Positions 12,501-24,600 of a stretch of 64,000 nt of DNA are shown one piece after another. Source of the stretch: Cristatella mucedo (taxonomy: Eukaryota > Bryozoa > Phylactolaemata > Cristatellidae); contig WPIO01000012.1 in NCBI GenBank assembly GCA_009760855.2, forward strand, positions 1,050,501 to 1,114,500, read 5' to 3'. Position numbers and translations under genes: made by a program. The notes beneath the pieces are model-generated. The model did not search any database and was not told the origin of the DNA. It saw only the letters and a list, made by a program, of their open reading frames with translations. The stretch's first letter is position 1, and each line of letters starts with the position of its first letter.

Positions 12501-13883
12501 ACCGTTGCTGTTTGCGTATTGAGTACTATTTCAGCCACTAAAGGAAATAATCATACTTTACAAAATTGATTTTGAGACCTGTGACATATTACTGGCTTTA
12601 ATTTAAAATTCATTTTTTAACGCAATATTTCTACTAGCCCTCGACCACACGTCAGATTGGTTTTCAACATGTCCCTACTTCGAAGAGGGTCGAATTGGTT
12701 CTTGCCGTATCCCCGGGTAAGTGGTGCTCTGCGATTCCTTCGCGGGACTACTTTGGCACCTGCTACAGTGTAGGTCAGTTAGGCGACGAAAGGTGTTTGG
12801 TTCTTTATTCAACTCACATATTGTTTGATGCCGCAATATCGGCAGCATCGAGAGGGTTAGAAGCAGGCACAGTGCTTTTCACAGCACAGCACAGTGCTTT
12901 GGACTTCCACGAAGCTATACATTGCACGAGTAAGACTGTAGCAGTAGCGGCACAGGGAAAAGTAGCAGCAAAAGGAGAGGAAGCCATACTCAAGCGCTCT
13001 CAACTACTTAAGTGCAAATGCCCGGTAACCTCTAGTGCTTGCATAATGCCGAGCCACTAAACGAACAGAGCACTCAGCATCTCTTCCTGCCGAAGGATTC
13101 GTGTCCTAGTTTCTGTAGCGAGAGATTTTCAACAACGGATCGTCCTATCAAACGACCTCCGATGCGAGTGGCTGGACGTGGATCGCCTCGCTAGAATTTT
13201 ACAGTGACCGTGGGACTATGTGGGGTTCACAATGAGGTAGACACAACATTTAGCGAACTTTCGGTTCACAATCTAATGCACCGTTAGCGAACATAAATTA
13301 TAATTATATGTATTAGAAACGAGAACATGCATTTCAATCACCTCTCACAGATCTCTCGGCTTCTCGTAGCCTCGTCTGCTGCAACCGAGACGCTTGCCTC
13401 CGGGTCTAAGTCTTGGGATAAGGTGCTCGTTCTTCTCGAACAAGGTCGTGGGTTCCAGTTCTGTCAAGGGCAATTTTGTGTGACAATGTCTTCGGCGGCG
13501 GCTGTTCTTGTGGATTCTCACGGAGACACGAGCGGGTGAACGTGAGAGGTAAACGAGACTCGATCTTTATTCCCTCTGAGGGTACATATAAGTGCTGAGG
13601 GCTCACTCACAACAGATAAGGGAGTCCATTTGTGGTGGTCCACATGCTTACATCAAAGGCCGGACGCTGCGCCGAGTCAATTGCAGAACCACCTGCTGCA
13701 GGTGGAGCATACATTAGTGGCCGAGGCTGCGGTGCTAATTACAAACAGCAGGCGCACACAACAGCAAACTTAAATGTCCAAAACAAGCGTCGGCAATAGC
13801 TGTCAAGGCCTTGACAGCTATTACCCCGCTTGTTTGGGACATTTAGGTTTGCTGTTGTGTGCGCCTGCTGTTTGTAATTAGCA

Positions 13884-13956
<73 letters not shown>

Positions 13957-15542
13957 GCTATTAAATCAGCCAATCTTTTCAATTTAAGCTTGATAGTCTA
14001 GGTCAGCCGATCAGTAAAGGAGTGTCGGAAGTGAGGAAAGTGGTCGAAGCGACTGGCGGAGCCCAGCTCGGCACTATAATGCAAGCATTTCGCTTCCGCT
14101 TAATTTAGATCTCCGAGCATGGCTACGTGTCGGTGGGCTCCGAGTATCGACTGACTGGCCGCCAGGAGAAAATTGAATTTCCCCTCTCTAATCCAGCCGT
14201 CAATCCGACGCTGATTATGGCTTACTATGCAAAGATGCGTTACTACCCAACAACCGATAGCGATACTATGGCCAAGGTGTCCTACGCCTGGCTAGACAAT
14301 GTCGCAGACTTGGACATCGTGTCTGCGAGCATTCGTCAGAATTCGCCAGCTGGAAGGCAGTTTCGTGCCAGCCATGGATTGATCGTCACGTGGGAGAAGA
14401 CAGCGCCTGAAGATCCAAGAGACTTTATTCCAAACTTTAACGTAAGTGAACATTAAAGAACTAAGACACTTTTTTTACATAAGTATTTGCGGTACGCATC
14501 GATGCATATTGCACTATTATGGTGTTGCAGAGTCTAGTACTTACGGCGTTAAAAATACACAACAATGATTTCAAGCAGCCATCTTCTATTATTCACAGTT
14601 ACAGTGACAGCTATAGTATGAAATCTCTTACTCCGCATGTCTCAATTTGAATATCCACTACGGAGTGCTCAAGCCTGAAAAGGCCGCCTTAACTCAATTT
14701 TTTCTGAAGACCTGTGATTACAATAGCATTGCATTTAGTGTAATGCATCTCCGTCTGCAAATCCGAAAAGATTAAGTGGGTGTGACGCTGGAGGGCGTTT
14801 CGCTGGAGAGATTAGGCGGCTTTCGGTATGCGTGTGGTAGCCAACAAACTCCATCTCAAGCAGCACAGAGAAAGTGAGAAGCATAGCTTAGTAAGAAGAA
14901 CTGTTGAGGAAGTGAGTTGCATGGAAGTAGCAGCTTAGGATGGCTGGAAATGATGTACAGCAGTTGGCAGCAGGAGAGTAGGTGTCGTTACGTAAGAACT
15001 GTGGAAGTGATCTCCTCAGTCTAGGACCTGCAGTGCAAATGTCTTTGCTGCCAACGATCTTTAATGCTGAGCTGTTTTTGGTTAAGGTGCTCACCTTTCA
15101 CGAACGAAGTCAAGATCGAGGTGTCGCCTGTACGATTGAGGTCTTGGTATCGAGCCCTGTGGCATATGTGAAGCACCTGAATAGAGGTTAATTTATTTGA
15201 ATGCTGGAAATTCCCCCAATGAACATTCACCCTACCCCTGAGATTTTCCTCCTGATGGACCGTAGAACATTGCCCCCCCCCCGACGTTCCCCCGTAGGAT
15301 TATTGATGTATGTATAACTAAGAATACACATATATATATAAATTTATGTGCATGATCAAATTAAGTTCACGCTCTATTGAAATAAAATAAACTCAGTATA
15401 ATTGGACGTTTTCTTAATTCTGTATGATATATTCACTGGTTGGCCTTGCACATCACGATCCATTTGAGTAGTCTAATCACAAAAACTCTACTTTGATGTT
15501 TTTCTATTTCCCCTATGTTGATGAATGTATAACTAGGAATAC

Positions 15543-15610
<68 letters not shown>

Positions 15611-18600
15611 TCCTAGTTATACATTCATCAACATGGGGAAATGTCCTACCATGGGGGAATGTTGGGGGAATGTCCTAGGGTCCACCAGTGAGGGAAATGT
15701 CGAGGGGGGACGTCCAGGGGAACTGTCCTACAACCCTCTTAGGGTGCTATACAAATTGTATAACTAGATATATACGCTATATATATCGTATGGATTTTTG
15801 TTTTGAATATTTATGTTTTTTGTGTAAATTAATTTTATAACTGTGGTTGTAGAGGAATACGTTCCAGATGGCAATTCTTACTGAAGCTCAGAATACTTAC
15901 GTGATCTTTAATTACGGATTGATAACATGGGCTTCAAGCGAAAACTATACTCAGGTATGTTTATAAAGGCACAAGTGGCCTATAGAAAATATAGCTTTCA
16001 AGCAGGACGGTAATAAAGCAATTCCCTGTCTCCGTTCTCAGACAAGGATAAGATGCACTCATTGTGTACTGCTATGACCCGTGATGCATTATGGGAGTGC
16101 CATTATTGTCCGCACTCTTGAGGCATGCTGCTGTCGAACCCATGCTGCAAGGCATCATGCGCACAATGCGGTCTTGGTTAATGCTGATTGACCTAAAAAA
16201 ATCCAGCACTAGCGGGATTCCAAACCGAAACCTCAAAATCCAAAATCAGTGACAGTAACCGCTAGAATAATGGGGCAGTAAAAAAATGCAATAATGGGGT
16301 GTAAATTATTGTTTGTCAAATATTTTTGTAGAGATCTTTAGCAATACGATTTGCTGCTATTGGTCACTACACGAGTCTCCAACTCTAAAAATGGCCTTCA
16401 AAGCTACTGCCCGTTCGCTTCCGTAGAAACTGCCCAGCTGGTTCAACTCGAGCACCTCTTTGCGTACGCTTGGGTTTTACAAACCATGCACTGGTTTCTT
16501 CTTTTTTTTTACTAAGAAACTCTTCGATGTACTCTCTGGCGTAGTAGGCTGCAGGCCAGCCTAGGTGCTAGCGGTGAAAGTCACGGTTTTTCTAGTTGAT
16601 AGATTCTGATCTCGCCAGCAGCAGAGCTTCCACGCTGCTGTCCATGCATGCGTCACACCATCGATACAATCGTACCCACAGCCTTAAGGGTTCGGCTTTT
16701 TCAAACCGCTGAGCATGACAGCCGGCGGTAAGCTGCTGCTCCTCGAACTTCATTGTCCAGATCGTGGCTTACATTCCTGTAGCGGGAGAGTACGTAATGC
16801 TCACTTCCGTCAGGGTGAAAGCCATTAGGGCTTATCTGCTGCAACTATATAATAATACGGTTTCAATTTCGTTAAATTAGTTTAGTTTAGTGAGTGAACT
16901 GAGATTAGATAGTGCTGGCAAGAGTCGACAAGAGTTTTTGGTTATATTACTTGTTTTTTGGGGGAAACGATTAAACCTCATTGACCTACGAAGCGTCGGT
17001 GTGCGAGGAGCGCTGTGGCAGAAAGTTAAATGGCAGCCTGTCGTCTGTGGCTATGGTTTGATTATGATCGAAGGTCGTCTCTTGGGGGACATAGAAGAGA
17101 AAATATCGCTTCGAGCTTGTAACCTTTTTCGCCAGGCCTATGCTTTACCAAATGAGCCGTCAATGCTTTCTTCTGCTCTTGAAACAGGGCATATAGCTTT
17201 GGCTTTAAATGGCCTTTTAGTGCCTTCGCCAAATCCCAGAGTACGGTATACAATTTCCATGGTTTAAATTTTTCCAGTGTTGCCAATTATAATTCGAACT
17301 AAAAGTTGAATGCGTCCAAGTGAATATGAGGTCTCGTCTTTTAATAACCATCAAATGAGATGCATCCAAATCTCATAGAAATAAAAGTTATGACCTGAGG
17401 TTATAGATCTTCTCTAAAGCGACCAAACCATTAGTTAATTTAACAGCCTCCTTTGTATAAAAGCAAAAGAGCCTTAAAGGCTATCGCCATCGCTTGAAGT
17501 TGGCAATAAAAGATCGCCCACTTGCAGGATTTGACTTCAAATCTAAGTTATGAAGAGCGAGCACCTTACCTCCTGGGCTGACCATGTGGTCATAAGCGAA
17601 TCGCAACGTTCGGACTGTTAGTTCCGTTCTTGGATAGCATACTTGATTTAAATTCAAATATTGTATTTTATATAAAATCTGTTTTATGGTTGATGTATCG
17701 ATTCGTAATTCACTTTTACGGTTACTAGATCCCACAGATTCATCGCATATCTGCTTAGCTATTTGCCAATCAAAGCGACTACCAGTTACCTGATTGGTGT
17801 ACGCTAGTTACCTGATTGGCACCGGAACATTCGCACGTCCAGTTTCTTTATTTGCTTTTCAAAAACAAAAACTCAAATTGTATGTACTATGGAGCTAGTT
17901 TTGCTGCGCTACGGTATGTAGTGTGCAGCATATAAAGGTATTTATATGTTAAGAACCACTGAAGAGATTTATTTCTCTCAAAAAGGGAATGTAAACAGAT
18001 TTGTTTTATTATTGCTATTACTGTTTTGTGCGTTCATGATGCAGGCTCATCCGGGATTTTATAATACCTTAGCATATGTAAGGTACCTACAAAGATTTAG
18101 TTCTCCGAGGGGCGATAGTTTATGTTACTGCAAATGTCGTATGAGAAAGGCAATGGCGAGCGCATTGGATTAAATGAATTCAACGCCCTTTCAGGCCGGA
18201 TTTAACTTAGGAGGAGAGGAGGCGGCAGTTCGAGTGCCGCACAGCGGTCCTATGGACACAATTGATGATGGACAGGCAAGCGGCACGCGTGGACGATACA
18301 TATTCTTCGCGTCCAGTCGGGCGGTACACCCTGTGAGCTGCTTTCCAGACGGTAAGAGTCACTGTGCAGTCCACCGGAACTGTTGATTGATGCGCCGCCT
18401 GTCTCAAAATACGAAAGTTTAGGGGATTGGACAATACGAGAGGGTTGAGAAGGATACTGACATTTGTAAGGATTGAGCTTGATATCGAAAGCATGTTTTG
18501 AGCGGTATTGCCGCGATTCCCTAAATTACTTGCTTGGGAACTTTGCAATAAACGTAAGACTGAATACGAAGGAATCATCACCGTCTTGGGACAAGAAGAT

Positions 18601-21600
18601 GGCGAAGTCGCTATTTGATATGCTAGAAGATCAGAGACCAGGCGTGAGATCTCAGCCATTTGCACTATTCGTTCTGAGTCTCTAAGAGAAAACTGCTAAA
18701 GGTGCAGCTGGTAAACTCGAGCCGCCACGGTATGACATCGTCGCGGGTTTCACTTGCCAAGGCAGCTCAAGGTACTGGCCGTGCAGAGTTCGTGATCTGA
18801 TTCCAGAATCAAATAGCTTATTTTTAAGAACATGGTATGTTAGTGGCCTTATTAACAACGATTGGTGCAGAGCAGCAGTTACCGACTTCTACGAGGGAGT
18901 TTAAGGACTGCAAAGACGGAAATGGTCACGTTCGAGACGGAAGAAAGAATCCTTTTCTGCATTGCTGGTCATGAGTTTAGGCACCTCTTGATTCTGTGAA
19001 AGTAATTTTGTAAGCACCAACCGACGGATCGATCTCCTCGTGCGGTAGGCCACCCGCTCGTCCACGCGGGGCTTCCTCCAGGGAGGGGAGTAGCGGGTTA
19101 AAAGCTAAATAGATTCTGCCATTTAGCTCCGCCGCTTGTCAAGTCCCGGACTTGAGCAACTAGAAACGGCTCGGCGAATGTTCACTTCGTCTCGACTAGT
19201 CGCTCCTTGGCAATGTAGGGGTCGTCTCCAGCTTAACGCCCGGAAGGTTGACGAGCGCGTACGAGGTGCCGATAGCAAAGGAGTCACTGACCTCTCTACA
19301 AGATGTAATCGATCAAATTCATGGGCAGTACACGTCTGCGAGCCGGAGACGTACGACACGTCCACTCGCGACTCCGGGAGCTGATCGAGAGAGTGGCGGG
19401 AAAAGATTGCATCACTGGGTGGCCATTCAGGCAAGCCTCCACCCAATCAGCGGTAGGCTCCCGGCCGCAGAGACGTTAAGCACTACTGCCCTGTCAGGCT
19501 AGGGCGGGGCAACACGGTGGCGATGCTACGCCCACAGCAAGTACTCGTAGGGCGCTGCTACTTACAAGCCTAGAGAGCCTAGCTAACAAGGCAAACTTGC
19601 AATGGAATTCTTACGCTTGAGAGTTTCGGAGGCTATTGGCACCAACAATTAAACTGGCAGAATATCCGAAACTGGAGCGCCGTCGGGAAAGCCGCCGCCG
19701 AAAGGAACGACTTTTTCGTTTCACACATTCACTCGTTTTGGCGACCCCGTTTGACGAGACGCACTGTGAAGCTGCTCGTTAAAGGCGAGGCGTGGAAGGT
19801 TTGCCGCCTGGCCTGTCTCTGTAGCTCCCCCCCCCTTAAAAAATACGGCTCGTTCCTTTAAACGGATTTTTGGCCTCGTTTGAAAGCTGTCTCCAATGAA
19901 GCGAAGCCGATGAAGCGCCGCCGCCAAGGGCGAAAGTCGAAGTCGCCATAAGCAATGAGCGGTACTCTATTTCTGGCCGGGGGCAGGGGCAGGGGGGTCT
20001 TAATGTGAGCACTGCAGAATTGCCTCTCCCCCGGAAGCCTCTTTAGAGACCAGCTAAAAAGAGGCGCCCAGGGGCGTGCACCCGTTTGGAGAGCGTGAAG
20101 CTGCACCCCGAAGGTGCGAGGTGAAGCACGGCGGCGCCTTGACGCTGCCCGGCAAGGCCCCGGTCCCTCCGATCGGCGCGCCGCTTATAGAAAAACACTT
20201 GTCAGTGTCAGACTTGCTCCGAAGAGAACACGTCGGAGCTGCTGCTGGCTGCTGCTGGCCGAGGCGGCCGCTCGCAATAGCTCTCAAGTTGGCAGGCTTC
20301 GAAATGGCTGTAATGCATAGAGACAGCCAACTGTCTTCCGTGTGAACACGTGCCCAGTAGTGGAGCCCCCTACAGCGGGACACTGACCCTTGCCGCCCCG
20401 TATTCCTGCGCCCCCACTTGACCCTCATCCGCGAAGTATGCTTTTTAATAATAATAATAATGATATTATATATTTGTACATCGCCTTCAGAGAATTTAAT
20501 ATCTTTCTGGGCGCTTTACATTTGCTGCAGAGGAAGCATGATCGAATGGCTACTGGTAACACGCCACACTGGTTTAACCCAGAGGTTAAGGTGCTCGCCC
20601 CAACCAAAGTCAAGGTGAATGTGTTTGATGGCCGCAATCGTGGGCTCAAGCCACTCGGCATATGTGAAGCACCTAAATAGAGATTAATTTATCTTACGGC
20701 ACTATACAAATGGATTATATTTTTACATTTATACGCAATTTCAAATAGCATAAAAAGGTTAGATGTGACATGCACAGTGTCAACATGTAAATGCCGTTAG
20801 TGGCAGCATGCACCGTGTCAGCCTGCATAGGCATATAAAGAACTAATCACTAGGAGCCTGCAAGGGCTGCGAGAGACAGGTGCGTTTTTAGTATTAACTT
20901 TGACGAGTAGCCGCCGAGCTGATTTTGAATAGATGCTGATTTTGGTCTATAATTCTTCATTAAGTGCTGGTCTTACCCCGCCTACGTGAACACCTTGCTC
21001 CCTCGACATAAATATTTTGCAGGTCTTGCTTCCAGAAGAAAATTATGCCACCCCCTCTGAATGCGCGCATCGCAGGTAGTTAACGTAGTACTCGGTGTCT
21101 GTTTACATTTAAATTAAATAAATAAGTTTTAGAGGCATGTTTATGGTTTAAGGCTTATGATTTCGGATTTCGGATATAGAGTTTAGGTTATTGGTTTTAG
21201 TGTGTACAGTTTGAATAGTTTTTGGGTTTAGGAAGAAACTCAAAAACGAAACGATTTTTCCAGAACGTATTCATTTAATGTGAATCTAAACGAACACTCA
21301 ACGAAACAATTTCTTCAGAACGTATTCATTTACTGTGAATCTAAACGAACACCCGGCGCCATGCTGTACTTCCTACTATGGGGACAGCGCCCGTAGCAGA
21401 AATTTGGCTATCTGCATGTAAAACGAGGCCGTATTAGCCGCGTTAGAAATCGACCTCGAAGGTACACACAAGGGGAGCCGATCTGGCTAGCCTTCCATTT
21501 ACCCTTTCGAAAAAAGTGGCTCCCTTCCTGCGCCGGCTTGTAAACAGACTCTCCTCAGTCGTCAGTTGGTCCGGACGAGCAAATCGAGCGTACGCTCGGT

Positions 21601-24600
21601 ATGGGGAGGAAGGCCGCTTTCGACGAGCGATGCAACGAAGACGGCTCAGCTCGGCACGATCGCCACGTAGCCGATCCATGATCGGTCACTTGTATTCCCC
21701 GTGAGATTCCGAGTGATCTGTCGCTTGTATTTCCCTTGATAGCCCAGGAGGTGAGGTGATCGCTTTTTAAGACTTAGGTTGTACGTTCGAATCCTACAGA
21801 GGACGATCCTTTATTGGTAATTTCAAGCGGTGGCAATAGCGGTCAAAAGCTCTTCTACCGCTATGCAAATGTGCCTGTTCAATCAGCTTATATTTATTTT
21901 TTGAGGGCCATTTTACGAACTGGCTCAGAATTCGAACCGAGTTGGTCGGCTCGAGGCGCGAGCTGCATTCCTAAGCTGTTCGCGTCGGAGTCGAGACGAC
22001 CTCGAAGTGGGCGAGCGGACGTAGTGCGTGCCGTTGCTGCCGCCGCCCACCGACTTGTTTTTCGCTTCAGGCACGCACCCGCTTCAGATCTCTCGAAGTT
22101 ACGGCGCAGTCTTCGGCGGCGACACAGTGTGGGTAGCGGGACCGTGCTTCCCTGAAAATCAACCAGTTCGGTGCCAGTTCGGAGACGAGGTTCTATAGAA
22201 TTCCGGCGCGATTTCGGCCCGCCAGGCCCTCTGCTCGAGAGCTGCCGCAACGCCGAGGCAGCTATCACTCTGTCACTCAGTCGTTCTTTCCAGACTGTAG
22301 ATGCCAGACGAGAGAGCGTCAGCATGGTCTCCTGTACGCCGCCGATGCAGTACAGGCTAGGACGCGTGCCGCTCAGTCTGTGGCTGGGCGACTCGCGGGC
22401 TTTGTCGCAGACCGCTTACACTCTAGGTACAAATGCGTCCGACCGACGCCGCCTGCGGCAGCCGGCCGGCCGGCCGGGGATCACTCGCGGACACTGGCTG
22501 GGCGCGTTCGATAGAAGGGCGGCGGCAGCAGATGCGTTAGCCTGCTGCTTCAAACCGTGGAGCTGCCATGAGAGCGGATTTGACGGAGGGCCCCAGTGCC
22601 ATCCTCGATAGCTGGCGCCCTCGCTTCCGGTCTGTCGGAGATGCAACACTAGCCCACGCTCTTGCAGTTCTATTTGGCCGCATCGAGCCCGGAGTAGAGC
22701 TGGTCAACGTGAACCAATGGGACAACGCTTCCCTCAGTCAAGACTTGAAGATACACTGGAACAGGTCGGCATTTCCGGTTGCTACCCAGACTGTTCACAT
22801 TAAACTTTTCGCGTATTCGGAAGAAAGCGACAAGGTAAAATGCAGATCGGTCGAAGCTGTCATATCGGTGTCCGTCGAAGCAGCCATCTATCGCTCGCGG
22901 TTGGCCAGATCCTTAGGTGGCTCAACGAATCAATCATTGCCTCACTGCTCTACGCCGAGAGCCTCGCCGAGCTGGCTTCGTCCACGTTGCTTTCGGTTGG
23001 TGACTAATTCTTGATCTTTTCTAGCTAGTCATCTCGGGTACACGTAGGTCGTCTATGCGAAGAGTTTGTCTTTGTAGGCAATTATGAGTGAATTCCAAAC
23101 TATCAAGAGCGATGTTGTCAACAGTGGAGATTTCACCTTCAAGCCAGCCGATATCAACTGCAGAGCGTCGTGCGCTGCAACTCGAGAACTGGGCGCCATA
23201 GCCGTGCGGAGCGCGGCAGCCGATGATACCACGTAAGCACCGAGTTCATGGCGCGGCTACAAGCGTGACGTGCAGTCTCCACGTCTGGTCAGAACTAGGC
23301 CGTAAACACAGCGCTCGTAACGGTCGTAGTTGGACGCTCCGGCAGCAAGCACGCGACGCTATGGAAACATTGAGTGGGCAAGAACAACCGTGTGTTCGCT
23401 AATGCAGCGAAACAGCTCACGGCCGCTATCTTTTGCCCTGTGAATCTTACACTTTTGAGCTCGCTTCTGAAATTCTTATGCAATGGCATCTTCTCTACTG
23501 CTGCTGACTGTGTTGCCGAACACGCCGTCAAGCTACGCCGACTGTCACTCTCATGCTACTCACCTTACTTAGCCTCACTTAACAATGCATCTAACTTTCT
23601 CCTAGCTGCCGGTCATCAACTTCTGCTAATGAGCACGTTACTTCAGCGTTTAAAAAAGTTACCCTTCATTTATTAATTGGAAGTGGACTAGAATATCAGT
23701 GTTATCCTTAACTGCAATGAATCTGAGCCTTTTTAAACTTAATAATGACCAAGCTAGGCGTCCCAAATTCTAATCATCAGTTAATTCTGGGAATATTCTT
23801 CTTTTTTTTGGAATTTAATTCTAACTGCTTAATCAGTCATATTTACCATTAGAGGGGCATCGTTTCGCTTCTGCAGACTTTTCACCGGTCGGCTGCAGCT
23901 CGTTACTGGTCTCGTTTCTTCGTTAATAAATCGTTTCTTGGCGACTAACTATTGTGTGCCATTCTCCAATACCATACCGCTAGCATGCGGGACTTGATAT
24001 GAATTATAATAATTTAGCTGCGATTTTAGTGCCTTTAAAAGATGCAAACATAATAAAGCACTTTAGAAAAATCCGACTTAATGGAGCTAAACAACTTCTT
24101 GACAAGCTAACTGTCGAATCGAACCCGTAAGAGGAACGGGCACAATTGCCCCGGTATTTTGCGAATAGGGAAGGAAGAACTTTTTTAAAGAAATTATGTG
24201 GAGGGGTATTTTGAATGACACTGCTGTTGTATGAAGGTGCCTCCAGCGTGGCTGCTCTAGTGGAAGTCTCGCGGAGGCACAGCTGGCGCCCGTGCGCGGT
24301 TAGCGAGACTCCTTTATTCCTCTCAACGGGCACATATACGAGAGCTCGATCAATCGCAGCAGACGACACTAAATACAAGCTGTATTAGTGGCCCGACGCT
24401 GCGCTGCATCAATGACTCAACTATTGGCCACAGGTGAGGCATGGGCATTAGTGTCAGGCGCCTCGCTAATTGTAGCAGATGCCGCAGGCGCGAACAAAAC
24501 TGTCACGCCACAGCATGCACGCTACCACTTGCTGCCCTCGCCAGTCACTATGCGTGCACCGTTCGGCGCCATTCAATCGGAGCGCCGTTTGGGTTGGGCG

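Larger units (their letters stand above)
13395..13985 (+). mobile_element. SINE-A copy broken by nested insertions
   Basis: Head at 13405-13473 (TAAGGTGCTCGTTCTTC, B-box-like GGGTTCCAGTTC) and tail at 13952-13984 (ATGAGGCTATTAAATCAGCC) bracket an LTR-2 insertion, a palindrome and a (TA)n tract. In intron 2. Confidence 0.5.

Noticed and set aside
13728-13888. CRISPR-like or rho-independent hairpin
   Set aside because: Eukaryotic context, single palindrome made from an LTR end; no repeat-spacer pattern.
16890-17286. Opposed ORFs of 125 and 74 codons in intron 4
   Set aside because: No recognisable motif on either strand and no consistent splice sites.
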